52,714 bases of DNA from Gammaproteobacteria bacterium (GCA_009841635.1 VXLJ01000001.1:89400-142113), one strand, 5' to 3'; counted from the stretch's first letter, positions 8,865 to 18,234 are shown. Numbers and translations: made by a program. The notes: generated by a model not told the origin, from the sequence alone.

Positions 8865-9309
8865 AAGGATTCGCGACCCCAAGCTCGCGTAGTAAGTTAA
8901 TTTCTAGCATCTCCATCACATTTGCAGCAGTGTCTTCGATGTGATCGTAACCGCGCAGATGCAGGACGCCATGAATGATCAAGTGTGCCAAATGTGCATT
9001 GAAGGACTTATTTTGTGCTGTGGCTTCGGCCTGTAGGACTTTGACACAGATCGCGATGTCACCTAGGACTGCATCTCCCAACGCTGGAAACGACAACACA
9101 TTGGTCGGCGCGTCGATGTCGCGGAATTTTGAGTTCAATTGGCGACTTTCACGCTCATCGACGAATCGTAGGTATAGATCACCAATAGCATCGCCTAGAG
9201 CTAACTCCAGCCAGCCACGCATGGTCTCTGATGCTGGCAGGTTTGTAAATCCGCCATGATCGATCACAATTTCGCGAGGCATGGTTTGTCGTTCGATCAA
9301 TGCAGTCAT
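8857..9309 (-). CDS. ybeY: Endoribonuclease / rRNA maturation factor YbeY
   Basis: Metal-dependent single-strand endoribonuclease for 16S rRNA 3'-end maturation and ribosome quality control. The signature HGVLHLRGYDH gives the three zinc ligands H113, H117 and H123. The upstream LNSKFRDIDAPTNVLSFP block is also typical. 150 residues, normal length. The ATG at 9307-9309 overlaps the phoH stop in an ATGA arrangement. Confidence 0.96.
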   Translation of the reverse strand: MTALIERQTMPREIVIDHGGFTNLPASETMRGWLELALGDAIGDLYLRFVDERESRQLNSKFRDIDAPTNVLSFPALGDAVLGDIAICVKVLQAEATAQNKSFNAHLAHLIIHGVLHLRGYDHIEDTAANVMEMLEINLLRELGVANPYE

Positions 9310-10355
9310 TGCTCGATAGGACCATCATTTCGATGCTGTTGCTGCTGTTCGTCGCGTTCATAAGCATCAACGATACGCTGTACGATGGGATGTCGAACCA
9401 CGTCTCTTGACGTAAAGCGGGTGATATGAATGCCGGCGATGTCCTTCAGCAAAGGTAAAACGTGCGCCAAGCCGGAACGTTGACCATGCTGCCTGCCGGT
9501 CAAGTCGATTTGGGTGAGATCGCCTGTAATCGCCACCTTCGATCCAAAACCGATGCGTGTCAAGAACATCTTCATTTGTGAAATCGTGGTGTTTTGACTT
9601 TCATCGAGAATGATGAACGCTTCATTCAAAGTTCGACCTCGCATATACGCAAGTGGCGCGATTTCAATCACCTTGCGGTCAATCAAACGCTCAACGCGTT
9701 CATTACCGATCATCTCAAACAACGCATCATAGAGTGGTTGTATGTATGGGTCGATCTTTTGGGTCAAATCGCCAGGCAAAAATCCCAGCTTCTCACCCAC
9801 TTCGACCGCCGGCCGCACAAGGAATATACGATTGACTTGATCGTTCGCAAGCGCGTTCACGGCGCACGCTACGGCAAGATAAGTCTTACCAGTACCTGCA
9901 GGTCCAATCGCGAAATTCACGTCGATATCTTCTGATAGTAAATCGCGAACAAACTGGGTTTGTCGAGGCCCGCGCGGGCGTACGGTCTTCTGCCACAATT
10001 TCAGCGCAACTTGATTAACGTTTGGTGAATCCTTGCCATTTTCCGCAGGCGCTTCCACCAATTCATTCACGCCCGCCTCTTGTAGATACAGATGCAGCGT
10101 TTTGGGATCAAGCGTCGCGCCGCCACCTATTTGTGCGTACAAATGAGTGAGGAGGGCTTCGCCTTTGCGCACGCCGTCACGGGGACCCTCAAGTTGAAAG
10201 TCGTGACCCCGATTCTTGATGTGAATACCGAGCCGTTGTTCTAATTGACGGATGTTTTGATCAAGCGGCCCGCACAAGGTTGCAAGCCGTCCTGCATCGC
10301 TAGGCTTTAAATTAAGACTTTTAGTAGACCTTGATTCAGCTGAATCGTCGCTCAA
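9306..10355 (-). CDS. phoH: PhoH-like ATPase (YbeZ)
   Basis: P-loop NTPase of the PhoH family, the usual partner of YbeY; thought to act in RNA metabolism, possibly as a helicase. Walker A is GPAGTGKT at residues 151-158 and Walker B is IILDESQNT at about 248-256. An N-terminal region of some 100 residues resembles the KH-like part of YbeZ. The start is TTG at 10353-10355; no ATG or GTG is available in frame, and AGGAG lies about 12 bases upstream. 349 residues, similar to E. coli YbeZ (346). In most gammaproteobacteria miaB precedes it directly; here a cyclase-family gene lies between. Confidence 0.95.
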   Translation of the reverse strand: MSDDSAESRSTKSLNLKPSDAGRLATLCGPLDQNIRQLEQRLGIHIKNRGHDFQLEGPRDGVRKGEALLTHLYAQIGGGATLDPKTLHLYLQEAGVNELVEAPAENGKDSPNVNQVALKLWQKTVRPRGPRQTQFVRDLLSEDIDVNFAIGPAGTGKTYLAVACAVNALANDQVNRIFLVRPAVEVGEKLGFLPGDLTQKIDPYIQPLYDALFEMIGNERVERLIDRKVIEIAPLAYMRGRTLNEAFIILDESQNTTISQMKMFLTRIGFGSKVAITGDLTQIDLTGRQHGQRSGLAHVLPLLKDIAGIHITRFTSRDVVRHPIVQRIVDAYERDEQQQQHRNDGPIEQ

Positions 10356-10467
10356 AGAGCTTGAGAACTCCTATGTATTGAAGAAGCGGGAATTATCAGT
10401 TATTGATTTTGCTTGATAAGCATGAATCAACGATGCGTTCACCAAGCATCACAAGCCTTGCAGACGT

Positions 10468-11403
10468 TCAAAGAATCGCCACTGGATTGATGTACATCTG
10501 CACCGCACCACGCACCTTCGCTTGACCAAGGACAAAAAGGAATTCATGCGCACCGTCCCGCACGAGTGGTCCGGTATTCATCGTTTCCAATATGAATATC
10601 CCATTCTCTTGCAACAAGATGACATGGCCTTGAAATGGCCGACCTTCATGTTGCGGTGGTACGACGTCTAAACCCCAAGTATCCGCGCCAGCGGCGGCGA
10701 CATTCTTAGATACGAGGTAGCTCGCGACTTCTTCACTCTGGCCTGGTTCAGCTGCGACCCACACGTCAGGTTCCGATACTAATTTGGCGTCGGTCCAGCC
10801 AGTATGAAATAGCACAACATCGCCTTCTTGAATTGGCGTGCCTTGTTTCTCCTCTACCGCTTGTACATCTTCGACGGTGAAAAACTGTCCAGCTTCCATC
10901 GACTCAACGCCGAAATGTGCCGCCATATCAAGGATGATGCCTCGCGCCACGATCGGTGGTACCGTTTCGATGCCGAGCTTGGTCAAGCCAGTGACCGTCG
11001 CAATGTCAACTGAATGGTTGCAGTTGTAGTACATGCCGTCCGGATCGCCGATGTGACCGAGACCATCTAGTTGCGACCCAATCCCAAACCAACCAGAGAT
11101 GATGTCATCGTTGTAGGTCATATTCGGATAAGGTTGTCCTTCGTGCTGTTGGCCTGGCTGGACGACATAGAGATTCAAACCTCTTGGCGCAAAAGCTGGC
11201 GTGGTGCTATCGATCGCTATCCCAAGGCTATATACCTTGCCCTCTTTGATCAGACTTGCCGCGGCCAGCACGGTATCCGCACTCATCAAATTCAAATTAC
11301 CGATTTGGTCGTCCGCACCCCATTTTGAATGCTCGCATTCTTCTTGTGCGTGCACAATCGTTGCACCAAGCGCAACACCGAATAACAACACCAGTTTTTT
11401 CAT
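10468..11403 (-). CDS. Secreted cyclase-family (kynurenine-formamidase-like) hydrolase
   Basis: 311 residues from the ATG at 11401-11403 (a TTG precedes it). MKKLVLLFGVALGATIVHAQ is a clear Sec signal peptide with an AxA-type site, so the enzyme acts in the periplasm or outside. The mature protein belongs to the cyclase family (PF04199), metal-dependent hydrolases related to kynurenine formamidase: QLDGLGHIGDP with a following NCNH occupies the place of the metal-binding HxGTHxDxPxH block, and VVLFHTGWTD is another conserved segment. The substrate is unknown. It sits between miaB and phoH with about 105-110 bases on each side, so it probably entered a conserved gene block. A 14-base perfect palindrome (GTACGC-CA-GCGTAC, 11454-11467) lies in its upstream gap. 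Confidence 0.82.
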   Translation of the reverse strand: MKKLVLLFGVALGATIVHAQEECEHSKWGADDQIGNLNLMSADTVLAAASLIKEGKVYSLGIAIDSTTPAFAPRGLNLYVVQPGQQHEGQPYPNMTYNDDIISGWFGIGSQLDGLGHIGDPDGMYYNCNHSVDIATVTGLTKLGIETVPPIVARGIILDMAAHFGVESMEAGQFFTVEDVQAVEEKQGTPIQEGDVVLFHTGWTDAKLVSEPDVWVAAEPGQSEEVASYLVSKNVAAAGADTWGLDVVPPQHEGRPFQGHVILLQENGIFILETMNTGPLVRDGAHEFLFVLGQAKVRGAVQMYINPVAIL

Positions 11404-11510
11404 CAAGGACGCTCGAATGGCGAGTGTTCGTTAAGCATAGTCACAATGATTGCGTACGCCAGCGTACACAAGCTTGAAATATGAATTGAGGATTTGCTTG
11501 CGGATTGGTG

Positions 11511-12818
11511 CTAAGCGATGGCACCGCGCAACGAGTTTGGCAAAACTTCGTCGATGCGAACGGCTACTAAATCGTCAGTAGGCGCACCGTCGAAATTTAC
11601 GACGCGATTGCATTCGGTACGGCCTTGCCATTGCACTGGATTGCGTTTGGACGGGCCGTGGACGAGCACGGTTTGCACCGTATCGCGCAGTCGTGCAGCA
11701 TGGCGATCTGCTTGCATGCGTAATTGGTCTTGCAAGCGTTGAAGCCTTTTTCGCTTTATGTCGTTCGGCGTCAAGTCATGCAAATCCGCAGCCGGTGTAC
11801 CCGGTCTCGCGCTGTAAATAAAGCTAAAAGAAGTATCGAAATCTAGTTCTTCTACTAATTGCATGGTGTCCTCGAAATCCCGCTCCGTTTCACCTGGGAA
11901 ACCGACAATGAAATCGGACGACAGCGCAATATCTGGTCGAATCTTGCGCAGTTTGCGAATCTTTGACTTGTATTCAAGCACGGTATGACCTCGCTTCATC
12001 GCACTTAGTATGCGATCGGACCCAGACTGAACTGGCAAGTGCAGGTGATTCACCAATTTCGACTCTTCTGCGTAAGCATTAATTAGAAAGTCCGAGAACT
12101 CGATTGGATGCGATGTCGTGTAGCGAATTCGCTCGATGCCATCAATTTCACCCACGTAGTGGATCAGTTCGGCCAGATCTACTTGGGCACCATCTAAGTT
12201 GCCGCGATATGCGTTCACGTTCTGCCCGAGTAGATTGATTTCACGCACGCCTTGACTAGCAAGGCTGACTATTTCGCGCATGACATCGCTCACGCCGCGA
12301 CTCACTTCTGGTCCGCGTGTGTAAGGCACGACACAAAATGAGCAGTATTTGCTACAACCTTCCATGACTGTGACATATGCCGACACGCCGCTCGCGTGCG
12401 GCTGCGGCAAATAATCGAATTTTTCAACTTCAGGAAAACTAATGTCGACAACAGGTTGCCGTTTTGCTCGAGCTGTATCGAGCATTTCAGGTAGTTTGTG
12501 CAACGATTGCGGGCCGAATACGATGTCGACATACGGGGCTCGCGCGGTGATCGCTGAACCTTCCTGACTTGCAACACAGCCGCCAACTCCAATTAGAAGA
12601 TCCGGATTGGCTTTTTTCAGCCGTCGCCAACGACCAAGTTCATGAAAAACCTTCTCTTGCGCTTTTTCACGAATTGAACACGTGTTCAGCAAAATAACAT
12701 CGGCTTGCGCAGGGTCTTCGACCATGTTGGCATCATGAGATTCTCGCAAAAGATCTCCCATGCGATCCGAGTCATACTCGTTCATCTGACAGCCATGCGT
12801 CTTGATGAAGAGGTTCAT
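11511..12818 (-). CDS. miaB: tRNA-2-methylthio-N6-isopentenyladenosine synthase MiaB
   Basis: Radical-SAM methylthiotransferase modifying A37 of tRNAs that read UNN codons. Counting from the ATG at 12816-12818 ([16 protein letters not shown]), the auxiliary cluster cysteines are C10, C47 and C81, and the radical-SAM cysteines are C155, C159 and C162 (CSKYCSFC). A C-terminal TRAM domain follows. The frame is open to an ATG-less extension at 12962 whose 48 residues look unlike any MiaB, and homology to the family starts at the internal ATG, so I use that. 435 residues, a little short against 474 in E. coli. The gene is divergent from the CreD-like gene. Confidence 0.95.
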   Translation of the reverse strand: MNLFIKTHGCQMNEYDSDRMGDLLRESHDANMVEDPAQADVILLNTCSIREKAQEKVFHELGRWRRLKKANPDLLIGVGGCVASQEGSAITARAPYVDIVFGPQSLHKLPEMLDTARAKRQPVVDISFPEVEKFDYLPQPHASGVSAYVTVMEGCSKYCSFCVVPYTRGPEVSRGVSDVMREIVSLASQGVREINLLGQNVNAYRGNLDGAQVDLAELIHYVGEIDGIERIRYTTSHPIEFSDFLINAYAEESKLVNHLHLPVQSGSDRILSAMKRGHTVLEYKSKIRKLRKIRPDIALSSDFIVGFPGETERDFEDTMQLVEELDFDTSFSFIYSARPGTPAADLHDLTPNDIKRKRLQRLQDQLRMQADRHAARLRDTVQTVLVHGPSKRNPVQWQGRTECNRVVNFDGAPTDDLVAVRIDEVLPNSLRGAIA

Positions 12819-13013
12819 ACAGCTGGGTTGAATTGCAATTTGGCGGAAGTTTATTAAAGCAAAGACACACCGTAGGGCTTCATCTAGTCGTTTGCCAGGA
12901 TTAGTTGCTTCACTGTCGCACTTCGAACTTTGGTGCGCACGCAGTGTCTTACGCAAAATCACCGCATCATTCGTTGAACTAGCTGTAGTGCCACAACAAA
13001 AGGTCGAGTGCTA

Positions 13014-14309
13014 ATGGCCATTGCTGAGCTGCAACAGTCGATAACGTTCCGACTCTTTGCAGTCATCGTATTGACGGTCGCGCTCGCCGTTCCAATCGCT
13101 ATGGTTTGGATCGTCGTGGAACTTCGATCGGATTACGAGCTAGAAGTTGCCAATGAGATTTCACAGGGTTGGGGCAGTGACCAGGTCGTGTCTGGGCCAT
13201 TTCTGCATCTGCAATCCCGCATACCAGGCGCAGAACATGAAGACGGCTCAACAAGCCAGGACCACGTTCAGGATTATTTCTTCACACCTGCTGAATTCAC
13301 TGTTCAATCTACCTCAGAGCATGAAATACGAGAAAAAGGCATATTTAAAAAACCAGTATTTCTCAGCAATATCAAAATAAGCGGCAAATTCGCTATCGAT
13401 TTGGACGAATTCACGGTCCAACGTCGGCTGGATCCAACGACGATCGAAAGCTGCGGCATCGTGCTCGCAGTCTCGTCATCGCAGGCCATTCGCTCTCTTG
13501 AAGGCCAGATGGGTGTAAGACCACTACATTTCGAGCCAGCTAATTTACAAATGCAATGGCAAGCGGAACCTATTGCGGCAGCGCTAGAAACGACTGAATG
13601 CAGCGGAGGTTCATTCGAATTAGCGCTAGCCGTGCGCGGTTCAAACCGGCAAGCCATTGCGCTTGTTGGTAATACAAGCAAAGTAACGATGCAATCAACT
13701 TGGCCGCACCCTAAATTCAAAGGGCGGCAGCTACCCGATGACCACGATATCTCGGAAGGTGGCTTCTCCGCTCATTGGACGTCCAATGCGTTAGCAAGGG
13801 GGTTCGCATCCGAACTTGATTTGGATGAATGGCAGGGCATCACCGACACTAGCGCTGTTGGCTTCACCTACCACGACCCAATTACGGTGTACCGTATGGT
13901 CACGCGTGCCGTAAAGTACGGCTTTTTTGTGGTTGGCCTAACGCTGCTAGCGGTTTTTTGTCTGGAAATGTTGTCCCACGCAAAGATCCACCCTATTCAA
14001 TATGGTGTGGTCGGCGCGGGGCTAGCGCTGTTCTACTTGCTGCTCTTATCGTTTTCTGAACACATTGGCTTCCCCACGGCCTATGTGGTCGCGAGCAGTG
14101 CTCTTACCTTGTTAATTTCAGGTTATTCATGGTTTAGCACTCGGAACGCAAGATTTGCCATTACGGTGACAGTTTTGCTTGGCACCATTTATGGGGCTCT
14201 ATATCTATGCCTGTCTTCGACCGATTACGCGCTACTAATCGGCAGCTTGATGATGGTGGTCTTGTTAATCGGCTTGATGTTTGCAACGCGCAATCTCGCG
14301 AATCATTAA
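13014..14309 (+). CDS. creD: CreD-like inner membrane protein
   Basis: Related to CreD (Cet), a membrane protein linked in Enterobacteria and Pseudomonas to the CreBC response and beta-lactam stress. One N-terminal membrane helix (about residues 12-35) is followed by a large periplasmic region beginning with EISQGWGSDQVVSGPFL, a typical CreD block. Five or six helices fill the C-terminal third, where HPIQYGVVGAGLALFYLLLL and SEHIGF are close to CreD. No creBC genes are nearby. The start is the ATG at 13014, with AGG ten bases upstream; the GTG at 13008 is too close to that ribosome site. Confidence 0.85.
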   Translation: MAIAELQQSITFRLFAVIVLTVALAVPIAMVWIVVELRSDYELEVANEISQGWGSDQVVSGPFLHLQSRIPGAEHEDGSTSQDHVQDYFFTPAEFTVQSTSEHEIREKGIFKKPVFLSNIKISGKFAIDLDEFTVQRRLDPTTIESCGIVLAVSSSQAIRSLEGQMGVRPLHFEPANLQMQWQAEPIAAALETTECSGGSFELALAVRGSNRQAIALVGNTSKVTMQSTWPHPKFKGRQLPDDHDISEGGFSAHWTSNALARGFASELDLDEWQGITDTSAVGFTYHDPITVYRMVTRAVKYGFFVVGLTLLAVFCLEMLSHAKIHPIQYGVVGAGLALFYLLLLSFSEHIGFPTAYVVASSALTLLISGYSWFSTRNARFAITVTVLLGTIYGALYLCLSSTDYALLIGSLMMVVLLIGLMFATRNLANH

Positions 14310-14446
14310 ACGAAGGCACCTGGCATTGCAAAGTTTCGCAAGACTGATCGAGCATATTTGTCCACTAACGCTCGTAACCATCAAGAAGAGCTTTCGTCGT
14401 TCCCCACCTAGAATAAACTCATCCTTTATCCAATCGAACGCCATTC

Positions 14447-14773
14447 ATGGATGAATCGTCGGACCGAGTCTATCGAGTTTTATTCCACAATCAAGGCAAG
14501 ATTTTTGACGTTTTCGTACGTAGTGTTGGACGCGCCGAATTGTTTGGCTTCCTTGAACTGCAAGATTTCGTCTTTTCAAACCCTACCTCGATGGTGATCG
14601 ACCCAACTGAAGATAAGCTGCGTCACGAATTCGACTCAGTGAAACGCGTATTCATTCCCATTGCCTCGGTTGAGCGCATAGACGAGGTCAAGGAAATTGG
14701 CGAAGCGAAGATAACGGAGGCCGACGGTACGCAGATACATCAATTCCCTACTCCGGTGCGCCCTAAGCACTAA
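14447..14773 (+). CDS. DUF1820 family protein
   Basis: A 108-residue cytoplasmic protein. The pattern YRVLFHNQGKIFDVFVR, then GFLELQDFVF, VIDPTEDKL and VKRVFIPIASVERIDEV, matches the DUF1820 family found in many gammaproteobacteria, whose function is not known. It stands alone, about 135 bases after creD and 32 bases before the FAD reductase gene. Confidence 0.85.
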   Translation: MDESSDRVYRVLFHNQGKIFDVFVRSVGRAELFGFLELQDFVFSNPTSMVIDPTEDKLRHEFDSVKRVFIPIASVERIDEVKEIGEAKITEADGTQIHQFPTPVRPKH

Positions 14774-14805
14774 CGCCACTATTTAGCTAATCTAGATTTA
14801 TTCAT

Positions 14806-16020
14806 ATGTCAGTCGTTGTAGTTGGCGGCGGTCACGCAGGTGGTCAGTTAGCCGCGAGTTTGCGTCAGCTCAAATTTGACAGCTCGATTACGTTAGTCGC
14901 GGAAGAACAACACCTCCCATACCAACGCCCGCCGCTTTCTAAGGAATATCTGAGTCAAGAAGTTGAGTTAGATCGCGTTACTCTTCGACCAGAGACGTTC
15001 TATGTCAAGAACGAAATCAATCTGCACATGGGCCGACGAGTCAATGCGATTGATCGAGTTCACAAGATGGTAGAACTCGATAACAACCAGACCATCGCCT
15101 ACGATAAGTTGGTGCTTGCGACGGGTTCTTCGCCCATTCGACCAAACATTCCTGGCGGCGATTTAGCAGGCGTCCATTTATTAAGAACCATTGACGACGT
15201 CGACGCGATTGTGGTTGATCTATCGCCGAATGCGTCCATTGGCATAGTAGGTGGTGGCTATATTGGTTTAGAGGTCGCCGCTTCGCTGCGCAAACTAGGT
15301 CATTCTGTCGCCGTCGCCGAAATTGAAGATCGGCTTCTGAAACGAGTTGCGACCAAAGAACTGGCAGCGTTTTTCTTGGACCTACATCAATCGAATGATG
15401 TCGAGCTACATCTAGGTTCCCAAGTAGCCTCGATTCAAGACAATGGTGAAGGTCGCGTTGCTGGCTGGACAACGACCGATGGATCTGTACTTAACCTAGA
15501 TATGGTTGTCATTGGTGTTGGCGTTCGTCCCAACGTCGAATTAGCAGAACTTGCAGGGCTCGCGGTAGATAACGGCATCGTTGTGAATGAACGCTGTGAG
15601 ACGGCAGATTCGAGCATTTACGCTATTGGCGACTGTACAAACCATCCCAACCCGTTACTCAATCGCAGGTTGCGACTTGAATCCGTTCCCAATGCCACAG
15701 AACAGTCACGAGTTGCCGCAGCAAATCTAATGGGTAATGAGTCGACCTACGTAAGTTATCCATGGTTTTGGTCCGATCAATATGACGTGAAATTGCAGAT
15801 GGTTGGTTTCGCGGAAGGTCGCGATGAAACGGTCGTACGACGGAAGCCAGATTCGAACTCATTCATTCACTTTCACCTACGCGAGGGCGTCTTGATAGGG
15901 TCCGACGCAATCAATTCGCCACGCGAGTTTCTAGCGTCAAAACAATTGTGCGGGAAGTCGGTGGACGGCAAAATTCTTGGCGATCCATTGGTCGATTTAA
16001 AGACGCTGCTCGTTCGCTGA
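14806..16020 (+). CDS. FAD-dependent ferredoxin/rubredoxin-type NAD(P)H reductase
   Basis: A 404-residue flavoprotein of the pyridine nucleotide-disulfide oxidoreductase fold. The FAD-binding Rossmann motif is VVVGGGHAGGQLA at the very N-terminus, and the NAD(P)H motif is GIVGGGYIGLEVA near residue 150. The FAD-closing block IYAIGDCTNHPNP comes near residue 270. PYQRPPLSKEYL is characteristic of reductases that feed ferredoxins, rubredoxins or P450/dioxygenase systems. No ferredoxin gene is adjacent, so its partner is unknown. The next gene, a PhyH-type oxygenase, begins seven bases after its stop, so they form an operon. Confidence 0.9.
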   Translation: MSVVVVGGGHAGGQLAASLRQLKFDSSITLVAEEQHLPYQRPPLSKEYLSQEVELDRVTLRPETFYVKNEINLHMGRRVNAIDRVHKMVELDNNQTIAYDKLVLATGSSPIRPNIPGGDLAGVHLLRTIDDVDAIVVDLSPNASIGIVGGGYIGLEVAASLRKLGHSVAVAEIEDRLLKRVATKELAAFFLDLHQSNDVELHLGSQVASIQDNGEGRVAGWTTTDGSVLNLDMVVIGVGVRPNVELAELAGLAVDNGIVVNERCETADSSIYAIGDCTNHPNPLLNRRLRLESVPNATEQSRVAAANLMGNESTYVSYPWFWSDQYDVKLQMVGFAEGRDETVVRRKPDSNSFIHFHLREGVLIGSDAINSPREFLASKQLCGKSVDGKILGDPLVDLKTLLVR

Positions 16021-16027
16021 GGACCCA

Positions 16028-16882
16028 GTGGCCGATACACATCTACAGCAAGAACACGATGATCTTCGTGTTGTCCAATCATCGGATTTGCGATTTATTC
16101 CCGTTCAAAACGAACAGCCAAAGAAGTTAACTCACGAACAAATTGAGCGCTTCAATACCGATGGCTTTGTTGAGCCGTTGACGTTTTGTGATGAGAGTGA
16201 GGCGACCAAACATCGTACCGATTTCGATGTGCTCTTAGCTGAGTTAAAGAGCGATGGTCGAGACTCCTATGCTCTTGACGGCTATCACGCTCAGAGCAAA
16301 ACCATCTGGGACTTGGCGACAGATTCCCGGATCCTCGACTACGTTGAAGATCTGATTGGTCCAAACATCATTTGTTGGTCCACGCACTATTTCTGCAAAC
16401 TCGCCGGCGACACACGTGAAGTCCCATTTCATCAAGACGCGGCATATTGGCCACTACGGCCAGCTCGGACGGTAACTGTCTGGCTCGCGATCGATAAGGT
16501 CACCATGGAAAATGGACCGCTTTGCTTCATTGCAGGAAGCCATCGCTACGGCCGATTTGAATGGCGAAAACGAGAGCACGATGTTGTTTTGAATCTCGAG
16601 GTTCAAGGACATGAGAACCTTGGCAAAAAGCACCCGTTAGTACTCTTTGCTGGTCAGTTTTCCATGCACTCAGACATGCTCGTTCATGGGTCGGCACCTA
16701 ATCCTTCTGGCGTTCGACGTTGCGGTATCGCATTACGCTACGTGATGCCTGAAGTATGGTTAAAGCACCCGGAGCATGGTGCTGCGATGAAAAACTCGAT
16801 TATTTGCCGTGGCATGGATCCAACGGGAAATTGGCCACACAACAGTCGCCCTTTAGGTGACGACATTAGGAAGAGGCATTAG
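16028..16882 (+). CDS. Phytanoyl-CoA dioxygenase (PhyH) family protein
   Basis: Fe(II)/2-oxoglutarate-dependent oxygenase, 284 residues, GTG start with GAGGA upstream. The iron-binding HxD is in EVPFHQDAAYW. The distal histidine and the 2-oxoglutarate arginine are in MLVHGSAPNPSGVRRCGIALRY. The segment MENGPLCFIAGSHRYG is typical of PhyH proteins. Members hydroxylate fatty acyl-CoAs or many small molecules; the substrate cannot be read from sequence. It follows a flavin reductase gene by seven bases, an unusual pairing because PhyH enzymes do not need a reductase. The two may serve consecutive steps rather than one complex. Confidence 0.88.
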   Translation: MADTHLQQEHDDLRVVQSSDLRFIPVQNEQPKKLTHEQIERFNTDGFVEPLTFCDESEATKHRTDFDVLLAELKSDGRDSYALDGYHAQSKTIWDLATDSRILDYVEDLIGPNIICWSTHYFCKLAGDTREVPFHQDAAYWPLRPARTVTVWLAIDKVTMENGPLCFIAGSHRYGRFEWRKREHDVVLNLEVQGHENLGKKHPLVLFAGQFSMHSDMLVHGSAPNPSGVRRCGIALRYVMPEVWLKHPEHGAAMKNSIICRGMDPTGNWPHNSRPLGDDIRKRH

Positions 16883-16907
16883 CTCATTCGGGTGCAATTA
16901 AAAAAGA

Positions 16908-16936
16908 TTGACTAACCCGAGGGATTAGCGTATAGG
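16908..16936 (+). promoter_or_regulatory. Sigma-70 type promoter for the gene at 16980
   Basis: TTGACT (16908-16913), a 17-base spacer, then TATAGG (16931-16936). Five of six bases at -35 and four of six at -10 agree with the consensus, and the spacing is ideal. Transcription would start near 16943, about 37 bases before the ATG at 16980. Confidence 0.5.
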
Positions 16937-16979
16937 CTAATGCACGGCGAGCGACGATAAGTTACAACCAACTAAACGT

Positions 16980-17540
16980 ATGTCTGATCCATTGCAGTCC
17001 AATGACATGACGCCTAGAGACACTGCTATTCTCAAGCTCGAGGATGTGAAGCAAGATCTGCTAGCCGCAAATGACATCAAAGCAGCGGAAATGATCGAAC
17101 AGGTCATTTCCATTTTGGCGAGCCTTGGCGAATTCAATGATGACACCCAAACTGTCGTTAGCACGGCATTAGCTAATCTGGGTCAAGCCGTCAGTCATGC
17201 AGGCTCACGCCTCAAAAACGCATCAGACGTTACGGTCGCTACGGCTTCACAGCTAGTCACGCAGGCTGGCGAAGGTTTTGCTAATGCTAAAGATCTTCTT
17301 GTAGACAAGGCCAACGAATTGCGCCGATCTACGCTAGTCGCGGGGGCGTCTTCAGGGCTCGGTATCGCCGCGCAAACATTGACTAAGTTCGCAGAAAACC
17401 TAGACTGGAGCACGATCGATCCAACCAAATACCTTTACGCGGGGACGAGAGGAATAAGCCGGGGCATGGACCAAGCTATGCTCGTTTGGGAATCGATTCC
17501 CGAACCATTGCGAGCATTAGATCCAGAGGAGCTGCTTTAA
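16980..17540 (+). CDS. Helical protein of unknown function, N-terminal half of an interrupted gene
   Basis: 186 residues, rich in alanine and predicted helical, with many short heptad-like stretches (residues 20-55 and 65-120) and no signal peptide. It ends SIPEPLRALDPEELL before a TAA. I do not recognise a family for this part. The next codons stay in the same frame and read as convincing protein, so this is most likely the N-terminal half of a longer protein (see the entry for the split gene). A good promoter lies 44 bases upstream of the ATG. Confidence 0.65.
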   Translation: MSDPLQSNDMTPRDTAILKLEDVKQDLLAANDIKAAEMIEQVISILASLGEFNDDTQTVVSTALANLGQAVSHAGSRLKNASDVTVATASQLVTQAGEGFANAKDLLVDKANELRRSTLVAGASSGLGIAAQTLTKFAENLDWSTIDPTKYLYAGTRGISRGMDQAMLVWESIPEPLRALDPEELL

Positions 17541-17630
17541 CGCCTCGACGGTTTCGATTGGAGTCACAAAATCCCACATAGTGAAGGTGGCAGCAGCGAT
17601 GCAGCGAATGGCGTTTTTGAGTTAGCGTTT

Positions 17631-18122
17631 TTGAACCGTAGCCGAGGCGCGGAAGAAATGACGTCTGTTGAAGTTTTGGCCGCACAGCAGGTACTTACGG
17701 ATATGTCGTTTCGAGCGGCGCTTGCCAATACTGCTGCGCAAGTATTCAAAGGCGCGGCTGCTGGTGCAGCGGTGGCGTGCGTCATTAGCTGCCTAGAACA
17801 CGGACTTGAGTACCAACAGGGGAAGATTGACCAAAAGGAAATGATCAGGCGAATCGGTCATTCCGTTGCACTGTCTGCCGCTCTGGGCGGCACGGTAGCA
17901 GGCATCATGGCAGTGGTTGCTTTGTCCTTCCCGGCAATCCTTCCTGTCGCGGCACCATTGATGATTCCTTTAGCTGTCATGGGATTCTGTGCAACCGGCA
18001 TGAAGGTAGCGAGGCTTACCAAGGAGTGGTACGAGTTATTGCGGCACGTCGAAGTTTGTGAGCGAATAGGGATGTTTTCGTTTACGTTCATCCCTCAATC
18101 GATGAAGCTGGCACCAGAATAA
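17631..18122 (+). CDS. Downstream half of the interrupted gene: hydrophobic protein of unknown function
   Basis: If translated on its own this would start at TTG 17631 or, better, at ATG 17658 (GGAAG upstream), giving about 154-163 residues. The protein has a glycine/alanine-rich hydrophobic stretch near KGAAAGAAVACVISCLEHG. Two or three further membrane-type segments follow, from SVALSAALGGTVAGIMAVVA to VAAPLMIPLAVMGFC. Short helical and charged segments (EYQQGKIDQKEM, KEWYELLRHVEVCER) flank them. It is in the same frame as the preceding ORF, separated only by the TAA at 17538-17540 and 30 codons that are also protein-like. Confidence 0.6.
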   Translation: MNRSRGAEEMTSVEVLAAQQVLTDMSFRAALANTAAQVFKGAAAGAAVACVISCLEHGLEYQQGKIDQKEMIRRIGHSVALSAALGGTVAGIMAVVALSFPAILPVAAPLMIPLAVMGFCATGMKVARLTKEWYELLRHVEVCERIGMFSFTFIPQSMKLAPE

Positions 18123-18234
18123 AAAAGTACTAATCAAGCAAACGATTGGTTCGTTCAACGCGATAGAGATTGACGAGCACTTAGTCGTGTGGGGTCTAGG
18201 AACCATCGGCCGCGACAAGTGATTACGCAAATTC

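Larger units (their letters stand above)
16980..18122 (+). pseudogene. HNH-like membrane protein gene split by one in-frame TAA
   Basis: Reading straight through the TAA at 17538-17540 gives one frame of 380 codons. Immediately after the stop come FDWSHKIPHSEGGSSDAANG, a phenylalanine/leucine segment and NRSRGAEEMT. This arrangement of SH, GGSSD-AAN and NRSRG resembles the core of HNH domains, with H at 17565, N at 17607 and N at 17634. No start codon precedes the motif in frame downstream of the TAA, so an independently translated second gene would lack it. The C-terminal part then has two strongly hydrophobic regions. I infer a recently broken gene, or less likely a recoded stop. A domain-level function is not established. 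Confidence 0.5.

Noticed and set aside
11454-11467. Palindrome GTACGC-CA-GCGTAC as a transcription terminator of miaB
   Set aside because: The stem is short and no T-run follows on the minus strand; an operator site is at least as likely and neither is proven.
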